From Pycnococcus provasolii (taxonomy: Eukaryota; Chlorophyta; Pseudoscourfieldiophyceae; Pseudoscourfieldiales): DNA of 64,000 nucleotides. The DNA lies in NCBI GenBank assembly GCA_049487715.1, contig CP150583.1, forward strand, positions 1 through 64,000, read 5' to 3'. Made by a program: the position numbers and the translations under genes. The notes under the pieces are model-generated. The model saw only the letters and a program-made list of their open reading frames with translations, was not told where the DNA came from and made no database searches. How positions within the stretch are numbered: the first letter of the stretch is position 1; each line of letters starts with the position of its first letter. Positions 29,722 through 38,385 of this stretch are shown here, piece by piece.

Positions 29722-31056
29722 ATGATGGTGACGATGGGAGCAGAAAAAAGGGGCCCCCTTACCTTTTGTTGGGTCCGCGTTAGGGTTAGGGTTAGGGTTA
29801 GGGTTAGGGTTAGGGTTCGTGTGGTTTTCTTTGGACCTCCCGCTCCCCCAGGCTGCCAGGTTTCCAGGTCGCCGCCATTGATTGGCCATTTCCCCGATCG
29901 TCCGGACGTCTTATCATCCCTCGCCGCATTCTTATTCGAAACGCCAGGCGTACTTGTAGTCTCTTCTTATGCTTTCAGGAGGAGGAGCACGGATCTTGGT
30001 GGTAGTGGTGGCTTTGGTGTTTCTTTGGCCTCGCACTTCCCAGCTGCGTCGTCGTCGTCGTCGTCGTCACCATTGCGGCTGAGAGGTGCTCCTGGTGCTA
30101 TTGGGGGGGTTGATGTTGATGTTACGGGTGGTTTGGGGGGGAGTGGGGGACACTACCCCACGGATGGCGCGCCCGTCATATGTATCTTGAGCCAACCGGC
30201 GCCGCCCGCTCTCGCAAACAGAGGATACGTTGCCGCGTCGTACGTCAAGTACGTCGAAATGGCGGGAGGACTCGCAGCCGCGCTCAAGTTTGACGACACG
30301 GCTGAAAACAGAAAAAAAACGCTCGACAAATGCAACGGCGTGCTCATACCGGGAGGAGAACAGACGCTCGAACAGGGACAGCCGTTCTACGATGCAGCCG
30401 TGCAAGCCATGGAGTACGCAGTCAAGCAAACGCAAGCGGGAAACCCCATGCCCGTGCACGGAACGTGCCTCGGATTCGAAACCATGTGCGTGTACCTCGC
30501 AGGAAACGACGGAAACTTGCTCAAGCAGTTTGACGCGCAGGACGACGCGTCCACACTCACGCTCACACGCGACGCACGCAACTCCACGCTGTTTCGACAA
30601 TTCGACGACGCCATGCTCGCTTCTCTCGAGCGACACGCATTCACCATGGAAAACCACGTTCAGGGCGTTCCTCCTTCGGCGTTTGACGACAAACTGACCG
30701 ATAAGATGCGAATCCTATCCGTCTCTGACGATAAGCAGGGAAACAGGTACGTGAGCTCGATTGACGGCGTGCCGGACGGCAAGTACGCCGAGTTCACAGC
30801 CGTTCAGTGGCACCCGGAGAAGAATGCATTTGAATTCAACAACGAGCAGCACATTCCGCACGGCTTGGCGCCTGACGAGGTGACGTTTCGAATGGCGCAG
30901 GCGTTCGTCGACCGCTGCCGGCGCAACGGCAATCGCGCCGCCACGCAGCAGGAGGCTATGGACGTTCTCATCTACAACTACAACGTGCGCTTCATGGCAC
31001 GCGAGGCACCACCTGGCGGCGTGGAGGCGAACTTCTTCCAGGTGTACGACATCTGA
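29722..31056 (+). CDS. Gamma-glutamyl hydrolase (folate polyglutamate hydrolase)
   Basis: Class I glutamine-amidotransferase-like peptidase that removes glutamates from folyl-polyglutamates, usually in the vacuole or outside the cell. Homology begins at PVICILSQP and includes GVLIPGGEQ, the nucleophile Cys in HGTCLGFE (about residue 249 of this frame) and the catalytic His in QWHPEKN (about 364). The C terminus is complete. The N terminus is doubtful. The only in-frame ATGs (from 29722) precede a Val-Arg repeat translated from a TTAGGG tract, then a Ser-rich stretch. A second frame has an ATG at 29969 followed by a strong signal-peptide-like hydrophobic run, but it stops before the conserved domain. 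A spliced or alternative start is likely. Confidence 0.88.
   Translation: MMVTMGAEKRGPLTFCWVRVRVRVRVRVRVRVRVVFFGPPAPPGCQVSRSPPLIGHFPDRPDVLSSLAAFLFETPGVLVVSSYAFRRRSTDLGGSGGFGVSLASHFPAASSSSSSSPLRLRGAPGAIGGVDVDVTGGLGGSGGHYPTDGAPVICILSQPAPPALANRGYVAASYVKYVEMAGGLAAALKFDDTAENRKKTLDKCNGVLIPGGEQTLEQGQPFYDAAVQAMEYAVKQTQAGNPMPVHGTCLGFETMCVYLAGNDGNLLKQFDAQDDASTLTLTRDARNSTLFRQFDDAMLASLERHAFTMENHVQGVPPSAFDDKLTDKMRILSVSDDKQGNRYVSSIDGVPDGKYAEFTAVQWHPEKNAFEFNNEQHIPHGLAPDEVTFRMAQAFVDRCRRNGNRAATQQEAMDVLIYNYNVRFMAREAPPGGVEANFFQVYDI
29779..29817 (+). repeat. Interstitial telomeric tract (TTAGGG)6 at a gene 5' end
   Basis: About six perfect TTAGGG units on the + strand, within the 5' part of the gamma-glutamyl hydrolase reading frame. 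Orientation is opposite to the chromosome-end telomere. Confidence 0.95.
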
Positions 31057-31132
31057 AAAGCGAAAAGCCGGCCAAAAAGCAAACACAGGAGTACACATGT
31101 GAAAAAGAAGAAGCACAATTTATTTATTTTTT

Positions 31133-31735
31133 CTACTTCTTCTTCTTGCCCTTCTTCTTCTTACCCTTGGCGTTCATCGCCTCGAGCGCTTCCTGTGCTG
31201 CCAAGTTCTCGAGTCGAATGCGCTCCGCCTCCTCCGCCTTGCGCTTCTCCTCCTCGAGGCGTATCGCCTCCGCCTCCTCCGCGTCACGCCGCTCGTCCTC
31301 TGCATCTTCTTCCGCACGTTTCTCGTCCTCGACTTTCTGCTCCTCCTCGAGCTGTGCCATCACCTCGCTGTCGCTTCCCTCGTTGTCCTCCCCCTCGAGA
31401 ACACTTCTCTTTTCGTCCCAGAGCCGTTGGCATATGCTCGTCATGAACGTCATATCGTATCTCGGGTTTGGCATGTACGCCGGCGCGGTGTTTGGCCTTG
31501 CCCGTGCACCGAATCCCGTCCCTGGCCTAAGTCCCGTTCCGGGTCTTGAGCCTGGCCGCCTTCCCAGCGCCGTGGTGGCTGGTCTCGCAGGCAGTTCGTT
31601 CCCTGCATCATCACCCACGGTTTGTTCTAAGGAGGCTGCACCTTCACCTTCATCAGAGGCGTTTTCTCCCGCGAACGGCGGGATTTCCAAGTCGGGGCCC
31701 TCGGCGTGCGTGACGACGAGCACGTCTGACGACAT
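31133..31735 (-). CDS. Charged coiled-coil protein with Lys-rich C terminus, 200 aa
   Basis: Start chosen at the ATG at 31735 (MSSDVLVVTHAEGPDLEIPP). Three parts are visible: an acidic N terminus, an Arg/Pro/Gly segment with PGTG repeats and ARPNTAPAYMPNPRYDM, and a long Glu/Lys/Arg helix predicted to be coiled coil, ending KGKKKKGKKKK. No enzyme motif is present. The PNTAP-type motif followed by a helix is seen in some cytoskeletal and flagellar proteins, but that is only a resemblance. Convergent with the gamma-glutamyl hydrolase gene, 76 bp apart. Confidence 0.65.
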   Translation of the reverse strand: MSSDVLVVTHAEGPDLEIPPFAGENASDEGEGAASLEQTVGDDAGNELPARPATTALGRRPGSRPGTGLRPGTGFGARARPNTAPAYMPNPRYDMTFMTSICQRLWDEKRSVLEGEDNEGSDSEVMAQLEEEQKVEDEKRAEEDAEDERRDAEEAEAIRLEEEKRKAEEAERIRLENLAAQEALEAMNAKGKKKKGKKKK

Positions 31736-33090
31736 TATCGCAGTAGGTAAGTACCTTAAGGACGAGTGCTGCGGGAGGGGAAGTCGGGGGGGGTCCCGCG
31801 AGAGAAGAGGTGGTAAAGACGACTCCACCAACAACCGCACCTCAGGCTCAGAGTAAGTGGTGGGACACTCCGAGCCTCGGTGTCGGAAAACAAAAGTCGA
31901 CGGGAAAGGAGTGTAGGCGTCGCGGGACTACCTATGTAGATAGACCTAGTAGGGATCTCGCGGGACGTATTATGAAACGCGCTCGCTCGACTTTGACGGA
32001 GGGTTTGGAGAGCCTTGGGAATAGTACCACAGTATGGTACAGTAGAGGCTGTTAATCATAATACTGTAAAGGGAATGTAACTCCAGGTTATGGATCATGG
32101 ACGATTTGCTCAGTGCAGAGAGGTGGTCAACTTTCTCTGCCATCTTTCTTTTCCAGGGAACTTCCGGAAGTTCCAAGGTCCGACCAGTGGGACACTGGCA
32201 ACTGGGACCCAGAGGTAGACTATCAGATGGCGAGACTCCCCAGACGTCAGACGACACTCACCCTCTCTCTGCCCACGAGAATGACCAGACAAAGCAAGGC
32301 GCGATAAGCTAAAAGCTAGACAAAGGCAGAGCTACAAGTGTAGTACTACTGTAGGCGCACGTCGGGAACGATATGAATAGACTAAGGTAAGTCAAATGTT
32401 TTTAGTCTAAGAACCGATGCGACGATGCGTTCGTTCCCTCGTGTAGTACTATTGAGTACATATTGACCATATGTGGATTGCTCGATGAGCTTCCGTTGCG
32501 TTGCGTTGCGTTGCGTTAATTGCTTTCCTCCTTCCCCTTTGTTTCGCGTAAAGGTAGAGGTATTCACCTTTTGACGACGGTTCACGAGATTCACGAGATT
32601 CACGAGGCCGACGGACCCAAGGGACCCGTTCCATGCCTTCCTAGACGACCTTCCCCAGTTCATCACCCCACCTGGAGGTGCGAAGGGCCAAAGCATTCTT
32701 TTCACCTAGGAAGGGTGGCGGCCTGGTGGCTGGTGCGAGACCCCAATGGCCCAATGGAGAGGTCATCAGGTGGATGACGGTCTCATCAAGAAGCAATCTC
32801 AGACATCAGAGAGAAAAAGAAGGAAAGATGGGTCCACCTGAAAGATCAAATAATATGGCTGATATTTATCACTCACAAAATCCCACTCTATTAATCGTCA
32901 TCCACCAACCGCCTTGTTGATTCCTCGAGTTCGAGTTTTGACCAATCACGTGATGACGAAACCCGAAATCACGTCACCCACCTCCTTCTCCCCGCCGGCC
33001 GCCCAAACGTCCGCGCTCGTCGGTCGTGTGTTCGCATCTCCACACCCGCATTTACTTCGCACCACTCTCGCCTTACAACTGTCAAGAAGT
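31736..33090. other. Intergenic, about 1.35 kb, with short tandem repeats
   Basis: No protein-like frame. Two small tandem repeats are visible: GTTGC repeated about five times (32,490-32,516) and the 9-mer GATTCACGA repeated about three times (32,585-32,607). The region must hold promoters for the divergent genes on each side. Confidence 0.5.
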
Positions 33091-35859
33091 ATGGCGTGCC
33101 GGGCTTGCTTATATGCTTATATGCTTGCCATGCTTGTCTCTATGGCCTTGGCGCAAGACTGCTCCGGCCAGGGAGTGACGTGGGGGCCGGGAATCGGACC
33201 GCCGCCGGACGGGTGTGGATCAGGAACGGGACCAACTGGAACGGGACCTCCCGCGTCGTCTGGACCCGCGCCCAGCTCGACGGGAAGCAGCGACACGTCC
33301 ACGGTGTCTGTCACGTACAACACCGCGACGGGCAAGTTCTCAGGGACCATCGGAACGGCCTCCATCCCGAGCGTGACTGGACCCGCCGCCGCACCCGGCT
33401 TGGGAAACGTCGGGTACGCCACGAACGGGAACAACATCTACGGGCCGTTCGAGGCTGGATTTGGTAGCACCCCAGATGGATCGGTGACCGAGAACGGGAA
33501 GCCGCCGCACCCGTGCTACGACGGAACCAAGTACTTTGGATACTGTCCCGGGGGCATGGACGTCGGAACGTGCGAGCACAGCCTCTTCAAGCAGTGCGGA
33601 GATACTAACGTTCTCACCTCGCTCTTCATGGACGCGTGCGGAGGCCACGCGACGCCGTACCACTACCACACCGACATCGTATGCAACTACGACGTCAACG
33701 CAGCCGGACACTCAGGCCTCGTCGGAATCATGCTCGACGGCGTTGGCCTGTACGGCAAGAACGAGAACGGTGGCACGAAGCCGACGAACCTCGACGCGTG
33801 CGGCGGTCACACGGGACCGATTCCCGCGAACTCGACGTTCGCAGGCGGCATCTCGGCGTCCACGGTGTACCACTACCACATCCAGACGGAGCCTCCTTTT
33901 CTTAACGGATGCTTTGGACCGGTCAACTCGATCACGGAGTGCAAGGCGCTGTACACGAGCAGTGACAGCGGCAACAGTGGTGGATGCGATGGCATGAAGT
34001 CGGTGGACATGGGCAACGGCCAGACGGAGACGTACGACCTCTGGTGTCCGTGCTACGAATCCACCGCGGCAGCTCCCACGCCCACGACGGCGGCAGCTCC
34101 CACGACGGCGGCTCCCACGACGGCGGCTCCCACGACGGCGGCTCCCACGACGGCAGCTCCCACGACGGCAGCTCCCACGACCACGACGACGGAGGCCCCC
34201 ACGACGGACACGACGACAAAGGCGGTTCCCACCAAAACTTGGGACGCGTCAATTGAGATCAACGACGCCATGACCGTATTCAAATTTTATGAACTAAATT
34301 TTAGAACGGACCCTACTTTTTCGTTCGAAAAAGTGATGGCGAACATGTTTGAAATTTCCCAGAAGGACGTTACGTTTGATCAAGCTAAGGAAAAACAGCG
34401 TCTATCCCTCTATGGAGGAGACAATGAATGCAAGTGCTGCAATACTAAAGGCGTTTTAGTCACCTTCAAGGTGGCTGTGCCAGTCGAAAAGAATTTAACG
34501 GAAACTCTGGAGAAGTTCGAAAACAGTACTGATGAACTTAAGACCGCGCTTGACGCGCTGGGTTGGAGGAGCGATTCTGGCGATACCTTTTGGATGATGT
34601 GTGGGGCAACGATTTCTGGTGAGGATGTTGCGACGACGATGACGGAGGCTCCCACGACGAACACGACGAACACGACGACGGAGGCGGTCCCCACCGCCGA
34701 TCAAATGTGCATTGCTTCTCCAGCCATGTGCGAGATCAAGAGCAATGCAGGCGAAGTGTGCTATCTTAAATGGACGGAGATGATGAATCTGGGCGGTGAC
34801 GACATGAACCCAACGAAGTTTTGCACGGACTTTGGCCGTCGTGAATGCATCGACGGACTCGTCAAGGCGAACTTCACGTTCCCGCTGGCTGCGGGGGGAG
34901 AACTTCTTGACGCAGCAAGCAAGCCATACTTTTTGCAAATTGCGGGGCTGTGCAGTGGCGACATAGACACGGTTTGCATGGCTTATCCCGCGACGTGTGA
35001 AGTGAAGGACTCTGCTGGAACGTTTTGCGTGGCGAAGTTCATGCAGTACAGCAAGTCTTTGCAGCAGACATCGAGCGATGCCAGGCCATCATGCGAAAAC
35101 ATCGAGGAGGCTGGCATCTCGAAAGAGTGCGTGGCGCTCTTGGTGAAGTCGAAGCTCGACTTTAAGTCTGTTGAGGGCGAAAGCATGATGGAACAGGAGG
35201 ATGTTGACCCAATTCTCGCTGTGCTTAGCGCCTGCGCCACCGGCGCGCCGATTCCCGACGACGGACCTGACGACAATCAGCTTGTCGTCAGGTTTCCGAT
35301 TGACGCGTCGGTGGTGCTTGCGGGCATGACCAAGGACGAGTTTGACGCGGGTAACTTCGCCAATGCGACGGCGAAAACGATGGGTGTCAGTACGGAGGAC
35401 ATCACAGATGTGACGGTTGCCGTGTCGTCGAAGCGTCGTTCTCTTACGGCGACTAATCTTAAGGTTACCTTCAAGGTGGCTGTGAAGGATACGATGGAGG
35501 CGAAGGAGGTTAGCGAGAAGTTGACTGAGGCTGCCAAGGATGGCTCGTTTAAGGCGAACTTGGAGGCGACCGGCATTACCGGCTTCACGGGCATCGAGGA
35601 GCCCACGGTGGCTATTGATCAAGCGCCGGCGGAGGCAACACCAGCGCCAGCAGCGCCGACGACGACGACGACCAAGGCGCCTACGACGACGACAACCAAG
35701 GCGCCTACGACGACGACGACCAAGGCGCCGGTGAAGACGGTGACTACCAAGGGGCCGGTGAAGACGGTGACCACGGCTCCCACGAAAACTTCAGGTGCTT
35801 ACGTGCCTTCGTTCTTCGTCGGCGTTGCTGGACTGGCGTTCGCCGCGATGTCGGCGTAG
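33091..35859 (+). CDS. Secreted modular YHYH-domain protein with Thr/Pro linkers
   Basis: The start at 33091 (MACRACLYAYMLAMLVSMALA) gives a typical signal peptide. Next is a YHYH domain of about 270 residues. It has the motifs TPYHYHTD and VYHYHIQTE and paired Cys residues, a family of unknown function found in marine bacteria and protists. A mucin-like linker of (AAPTT)n and TTT follows. Two SEA-like segments flank two repeated Cys modules (MCIASPAMCEIKSNAGEVC and VCMAYPATCEVKDSAGTFC). A second Thr/Lys/Pro linker leads to a hydrophobic C terminus (FFVGVAGLAFAAMSA) that could be a GPI-anchor signal or membrane anchor. Total 922 residues. It is probably a cell-surface or wall protein; its ligand is unknown. 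Confidence 0.85.
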   Translation: MACRACLYAYMLAMLVSMALAQDCSGQGVTWGPGIGPPPDGCGSGTGPTGTGPPASSGPAPSSTGSSDTSTVSVTYNTATGKFSGTIGTASIPSVTGPAAAPGLGNVGYATNGNNIYGPFEAGFGSTPDGSVTENGKPPHPCYDGTKYFGYCPGGMDVGTCEHSLFKQCGDTNVLTSLFMDACGGHATPYHYHTDIVCNYDVNAAGHSGLVGIMLDGVGLYGKNENGGTKPTNLDACGGHTGPIPANSTFAGGISASTVYHYHIQTEPPFLNGCFGPVNSITECKALYTSSDSGNSGGCDGMKSVDMGNGQTETYDLWCPCYESTAAAPTPTTAAAPTTAAPTTAAPTTAAPTTAAPTTAAPTTTTTEAPTTDTTTKAVPTKTWDASIEINDAMTVFKFYELNFRTDPTFSFEKVMANMFEISQKDVTFDQAKEKQRLSLYGGDNECKCCNTKGVLVTFKVAVPVEKNLTETLEKFENSTDELKTALDALGWRSDSGDTFWMMCGATISGEDVATTMTEAPTTNTTNTTTEAVPTADQMCIASPAMCEIKSNAGEVCYLKWTEMMNLGGDDMNPTKFCTDFGRRECIDGLVKANFTFPLAAGGELLDAASKPYFLQIAGLCSGDIDTVCMAYPATCEVKDSAGTFCVAKFMQYSKSLQQTSSDARPSCENIEEAGISKECVALLVKSKLDFKSVEGESMMEQEDVDPILAVLSACATGAPIPDDGPDDNQLVVRFPIDASVVLAGMTKDEFDAGNFANATAKTMGVSTEDITDVTVAVSSKRRSLTATNLKVTFKVAVKDTMEAKEVSEKLTEAAKDGSFKANLEATGITGFTGIEEPTVAIDQAPAEATPAPAAPTTTTTKAPTTTTTKAPTTTTTKAPVKTVTTKGPVKTVTTAPTKTSGAYVPSFFVGVAGLAFAAMSA

Positions 35860-35963
35860 GCCGTAGGGTCGTACAGGGAGGGAATAATTCTGGTCATAAC
35901 AAGTAACAGTTTGGACTCGTCACGTCACGGAGACAAGTTACCCAGCCCAAAGGGGCCTTCGCT

Positions 35964-35996
35964 AATAACCCTAGCCCAAACCCAAACCCTAACCCA
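35964..35996. repeat. Degenerate telomeric tract upstream of the ATL gene
   Basis: Mixed AACCCTA and AACCCA words, in the CCCTAA orientation on the + strand, about 50 bp before the start codon at 36044. Confidence 0.75.
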
Positions 35997-36043
35997 AGGA
36001 CCCCACAAAAGGGAGGGGGGACTGTAGGGTCGGATCCCCAACC

Positions 36044-36559
36044 ATGCCGCGCACCACCACGCGTCATGCCGCTCCTGCGCCTGCGCCTTCGAACCACGCG
36101 ACGCAGGACGGCAAGCCTCGCGTGATATCGGACATGGGCGAGTTCACGGACTCCGTGTACGACCTCGTCAAGACCGTACCCGCGGGCCACGTAACCACCT
36201 ACGGGGACGTCGCGGAGGCGCTCGGATCGAAAGCGGTCGCAAGACACGTCGGATGGGCACTCGGGAAGTGCTGGGACGCGGACGTTCCCTGGTGGCGCGT
36301 CATCAATAGCGCAGGATGCGTCAGCTTTCGAGCCTCGGACATCGCATCCAAGAAATCGAAAAGCAAAAAACCATCATCGAAAAAACGCAAGAGAGATGAC
36401 GACAAAGATGAAGTGGAAACGGTTTCACAGCAGGAGACCCTACTTGCTGCGGAAGGTGTGACGTTCGAAACACAGGGGAACATGCAGAAGCGACGCGTGC
36501 GCGACTTTGATGATCTAAGATATCAATTTCCGGACGTCGAATTCGACGAACAACTGTAA
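36044..36559 (+). CDS. Alkyltransferase-like (ATL) DNA-repair protein
   Basis: Contains the DNA-binding domain of O6-methylguanine-DNA methyltransferases (residues about 35-95): VPAGHVTTYGDVAEALG with the base-flipping Tyr at 53, and KAVARHVGWALG with the Arg finger at 67. The active-site motif PCHRV of true methyltransferases is replaced by PWWRV (82-86). It therefore lacks the acceptor Cys and is expected to bind alkylated guanine and recruit nucleotide-excision repair, like ATL proteins. Those usually read PWHRV, so the second Trp is unusual. A Lys/Ser-rich insert (SKKSKSKKPSSKKRKR) looks like a nuclear localisation signal. The 171-residue length includes an acidic C-terminal tail not seen in bacterial ATLs. 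Confidence 0.88.
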   Translation: MPRTTTRHAAPAPAPSNHATQDGKPRVISDMGEFTDSVYDLVKTVPAGHVTTYGDVAEALGSKAVARHVGWALGKCWDADVPWWRVINSAGCVSFRASDIASKKSKSKKPSSKKRKRDDDKDEVETVSQQETLLAAEGVTFETQGNMQKRRVRDFDDLRYQFPDVEFDEQL

Positions 36560-36601
36560 ATTCGTGTATCAAACTTTTATACATGTGAAGTATACCCGTC
36601 A

Positions 36602-38167
36602 TTACAGACGACGCCCGTGACGTCCGCTGCGACGCGCATCCTCCGTGAGAGTGCCGTCCTTGCGGTGATCGCGAGGAGGTGGAGGTGGTGCATGATCTCG
36701 GTCGCCCACGCCGGAGGCGAGATTCGTGTCCTGAGTCCACCCACGAAACTGATCCGCCGTCTTGAGAGCCTGCCGTGTGTATCCACGGCTCTGCACCACG
36801 CCCTTGACCGTCACGCGAGGGCCGTGGCGGTCGTAAATGATGCCATTGTCGTGCGGATTGAGGAGCTTCCACGCAGACTCGCGCTCGACAAGCTTGCGAT
36901 CGCGAGGCGGCGCACGATTCCACGCACTACTGTGATGAGCTTCGTAAATCTCAGCCTGTGCAGCCGCCTTGCGCTCGAGACCTCGTGCCGTCAGCGGCTT
37001 GTACCCCTCGTGAGTGATAAACGACGTCGGTGGAGGCGGTGGCGACGGCGCGGTGGAGTGATGAACGTGCTCGTGCTCGTGCTCGTCGTTGCCAGTGAGC
37101 AAGTCGAGGTACGATCCCGAACTTCCTTGGCGGTGCCGATCCCAGGCGGCATCGCGCGCCGATCGTGCGTCGTGCAAGTCAGCATGGCTGTGATCCGGAT
37201 GCCCCTCCGCCTTCTCCAGCACGGCGTTGCGCGTCTCCAGTCGCACGTTCATTCCAGTTTTGCTCGGCTGGCGCAGCGAGCTCCCGCGAGCTGCGTGCAG
37301 CTCAGCCTTCGATGCGCCGGCGATGAGAGCTTTCGCGCTGTCGTGCCGTGCCTCACGCGCGAACGTCTCAAATCCCGTCCGCTCGAATTTACTGAGATGG
37401 TTTTTGTGAACGTACGGACGCACGTCATCCTCGACGCGCTGCGGCCGCTGCTGCTCCTCGCCCTTCGATCGCACGGCCATGTGGTGGCCGAGGGTATTCA
37501 GCTGAAGGTAATTATTCAGCTGATGGTAATCCGCGCTTGCGCCAGCGTCGCCACCTTCGGCGGTTGGGCCGAATTTCGTCGTGCCAGTCAGAGCGAGACC
37601 CTCGCCGACGTGCTTGCGCCACCTCCTCCTCGGCGGTGGCTTGGGAAGAATATCCTCCTCGGTCGCGATGTGGTTGTCACTCTGCGCGACGTGGTGACGG
37701 TGAACGTCGTCGAGGTGCACCTCCATTCCGCCAGGCTCGTGGTGGTGCCGGTGGTGCAACGGTTTGTTGTGGTTGTGCTTGCCGTACAGAGGGAATAGTT
37801 GAGCCTGCCAGCTCCCTTCCTGAACGCCGCCACGTCGTGCCGAGTCGCGAAGGCGTGCGGCCTCGCCCCCTCCGTGATGTGCACGAGCGTGGTGGGTTTT
37901 GCTGGTTGCGTGCGCATCTTCCGTCGTCGCGACTGGCTCAGCTTCGTCGGCAACGTGCTGCGCGTCCCCACGTCCTCGTTGTCGCGTTGACTCATATAAG
38001 GTTTCCGCAGACTCCATTTCCGCGTTTCCAAGCTGCTGTTCGTCTGTTTCATAAGCGTGTGCAGTCCAGAGTGCAGATGAAACTAAAGAGCCGAGCAAGA
38101 GCAATGAAACAAAGCAAGAGCGATGACCAGAGAGAGCGCGACAGAGGTTACGACGCCGCAGGAGCAT
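36602..38167 (-). CDS. Secreted His-rich hypothetical protein, 521 aa
   Basis: The ATG at 38167 begins MLLRRRNLCRALSGHRSC, leading to a signal peptide (FVSLLLLGSLVSSALWTAHA). The rest is hydrophilic, rich in His, Arg, Asp and Glu, with clusters such as HHRHHHEPGG, HEHEHVHH and a Pro run. It has no recognisable domain. His clusters could bind metal ions; that is inference from composition. Secreted or endomembrane location is likely. A neighbour diverges from it at 38,386. Confidence 0.7.
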   Translation of the reverse strand: MLLRRRNLCRALSGHRSCFVSLLLLGSLVSSALWTAHAYETDEQQLGNAEMESAETLYESTRQRGRGDAQHVADEAEPVATTEDAHATSKTHHARAHHGGGEAARLRDSARRGGVQEGSWQAQLFPLYGKHNHNKPLHHRHHHEPGGMEVHLDDVHRHHVAQSDNHIATEEDILPKPPPRRRWRKHVGEGLALTGTTKFGPTAEGGDAGASADYHQLNNYLQLNTLGHHMAVRSKGEEQQRPQRVEDDVRPYVHKNHLSKFERTGFETFAREARHDSAKALIAGASKAELHAARGSSLRQPSKTGMNVRLETRNAVLEKAEGHPDHSHADLHDARSARDAAWDRHRQGSSGSYLDLLTGNDEHEHEHVHHSTAPSPPPPPTSFITHEGYKPLTARGLERKAAAQAEIYEAHHSSAWNRAPPRDRKLVERESAWKLLNPHDNGIIYDRHGPRVTVKGVVQSRGYTRQALKTADQFRGWTQDTNLASGVGDRDHAPPPPPRDHRKDGTLTEDARRSGRHGRRL

Positions 38168-38278
38168 CACAACAAGCCAAGCAGGTTACAAGGGCGTGGG
38201 AAGGGATCGATCTGTATCTGTGCTGTGCGCGAACTACATACGATACTAAAAGTGGAGGGTGCAAAAATAACTGCAGCA

Positions 38279-38329
38279 AACCCCGAATCATATCAGGATC
38301 CGTGCCATGCGTGATTATTATTCGGGGTT
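38279..38329. repeat. Inverted AACCCCGAAT pair between divergent genes
   Basis: AACCCCGAATCAT at the left and ATTATTCGGGGTT at the right form an imperfect inverted repeat around a central 20-30 bp. The core 10-mer recurs in other intergenic regions of this window. Confidence 0.6.
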
Positions 38330-38385
38330 CGCTGGCTCATTTTCCTCCGCTCTCCATGGCGGCTGCGGCTGCTCACGCGTATTAG

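Noticed and set aside
29969-30080. Short frame with signal-peptide-like start in front of gamma-glutamyl hydrolase
   Set aside because: It stops before the conserved domain and no splice sites join it convincingly. It is recorded as a finding rather than a gene.
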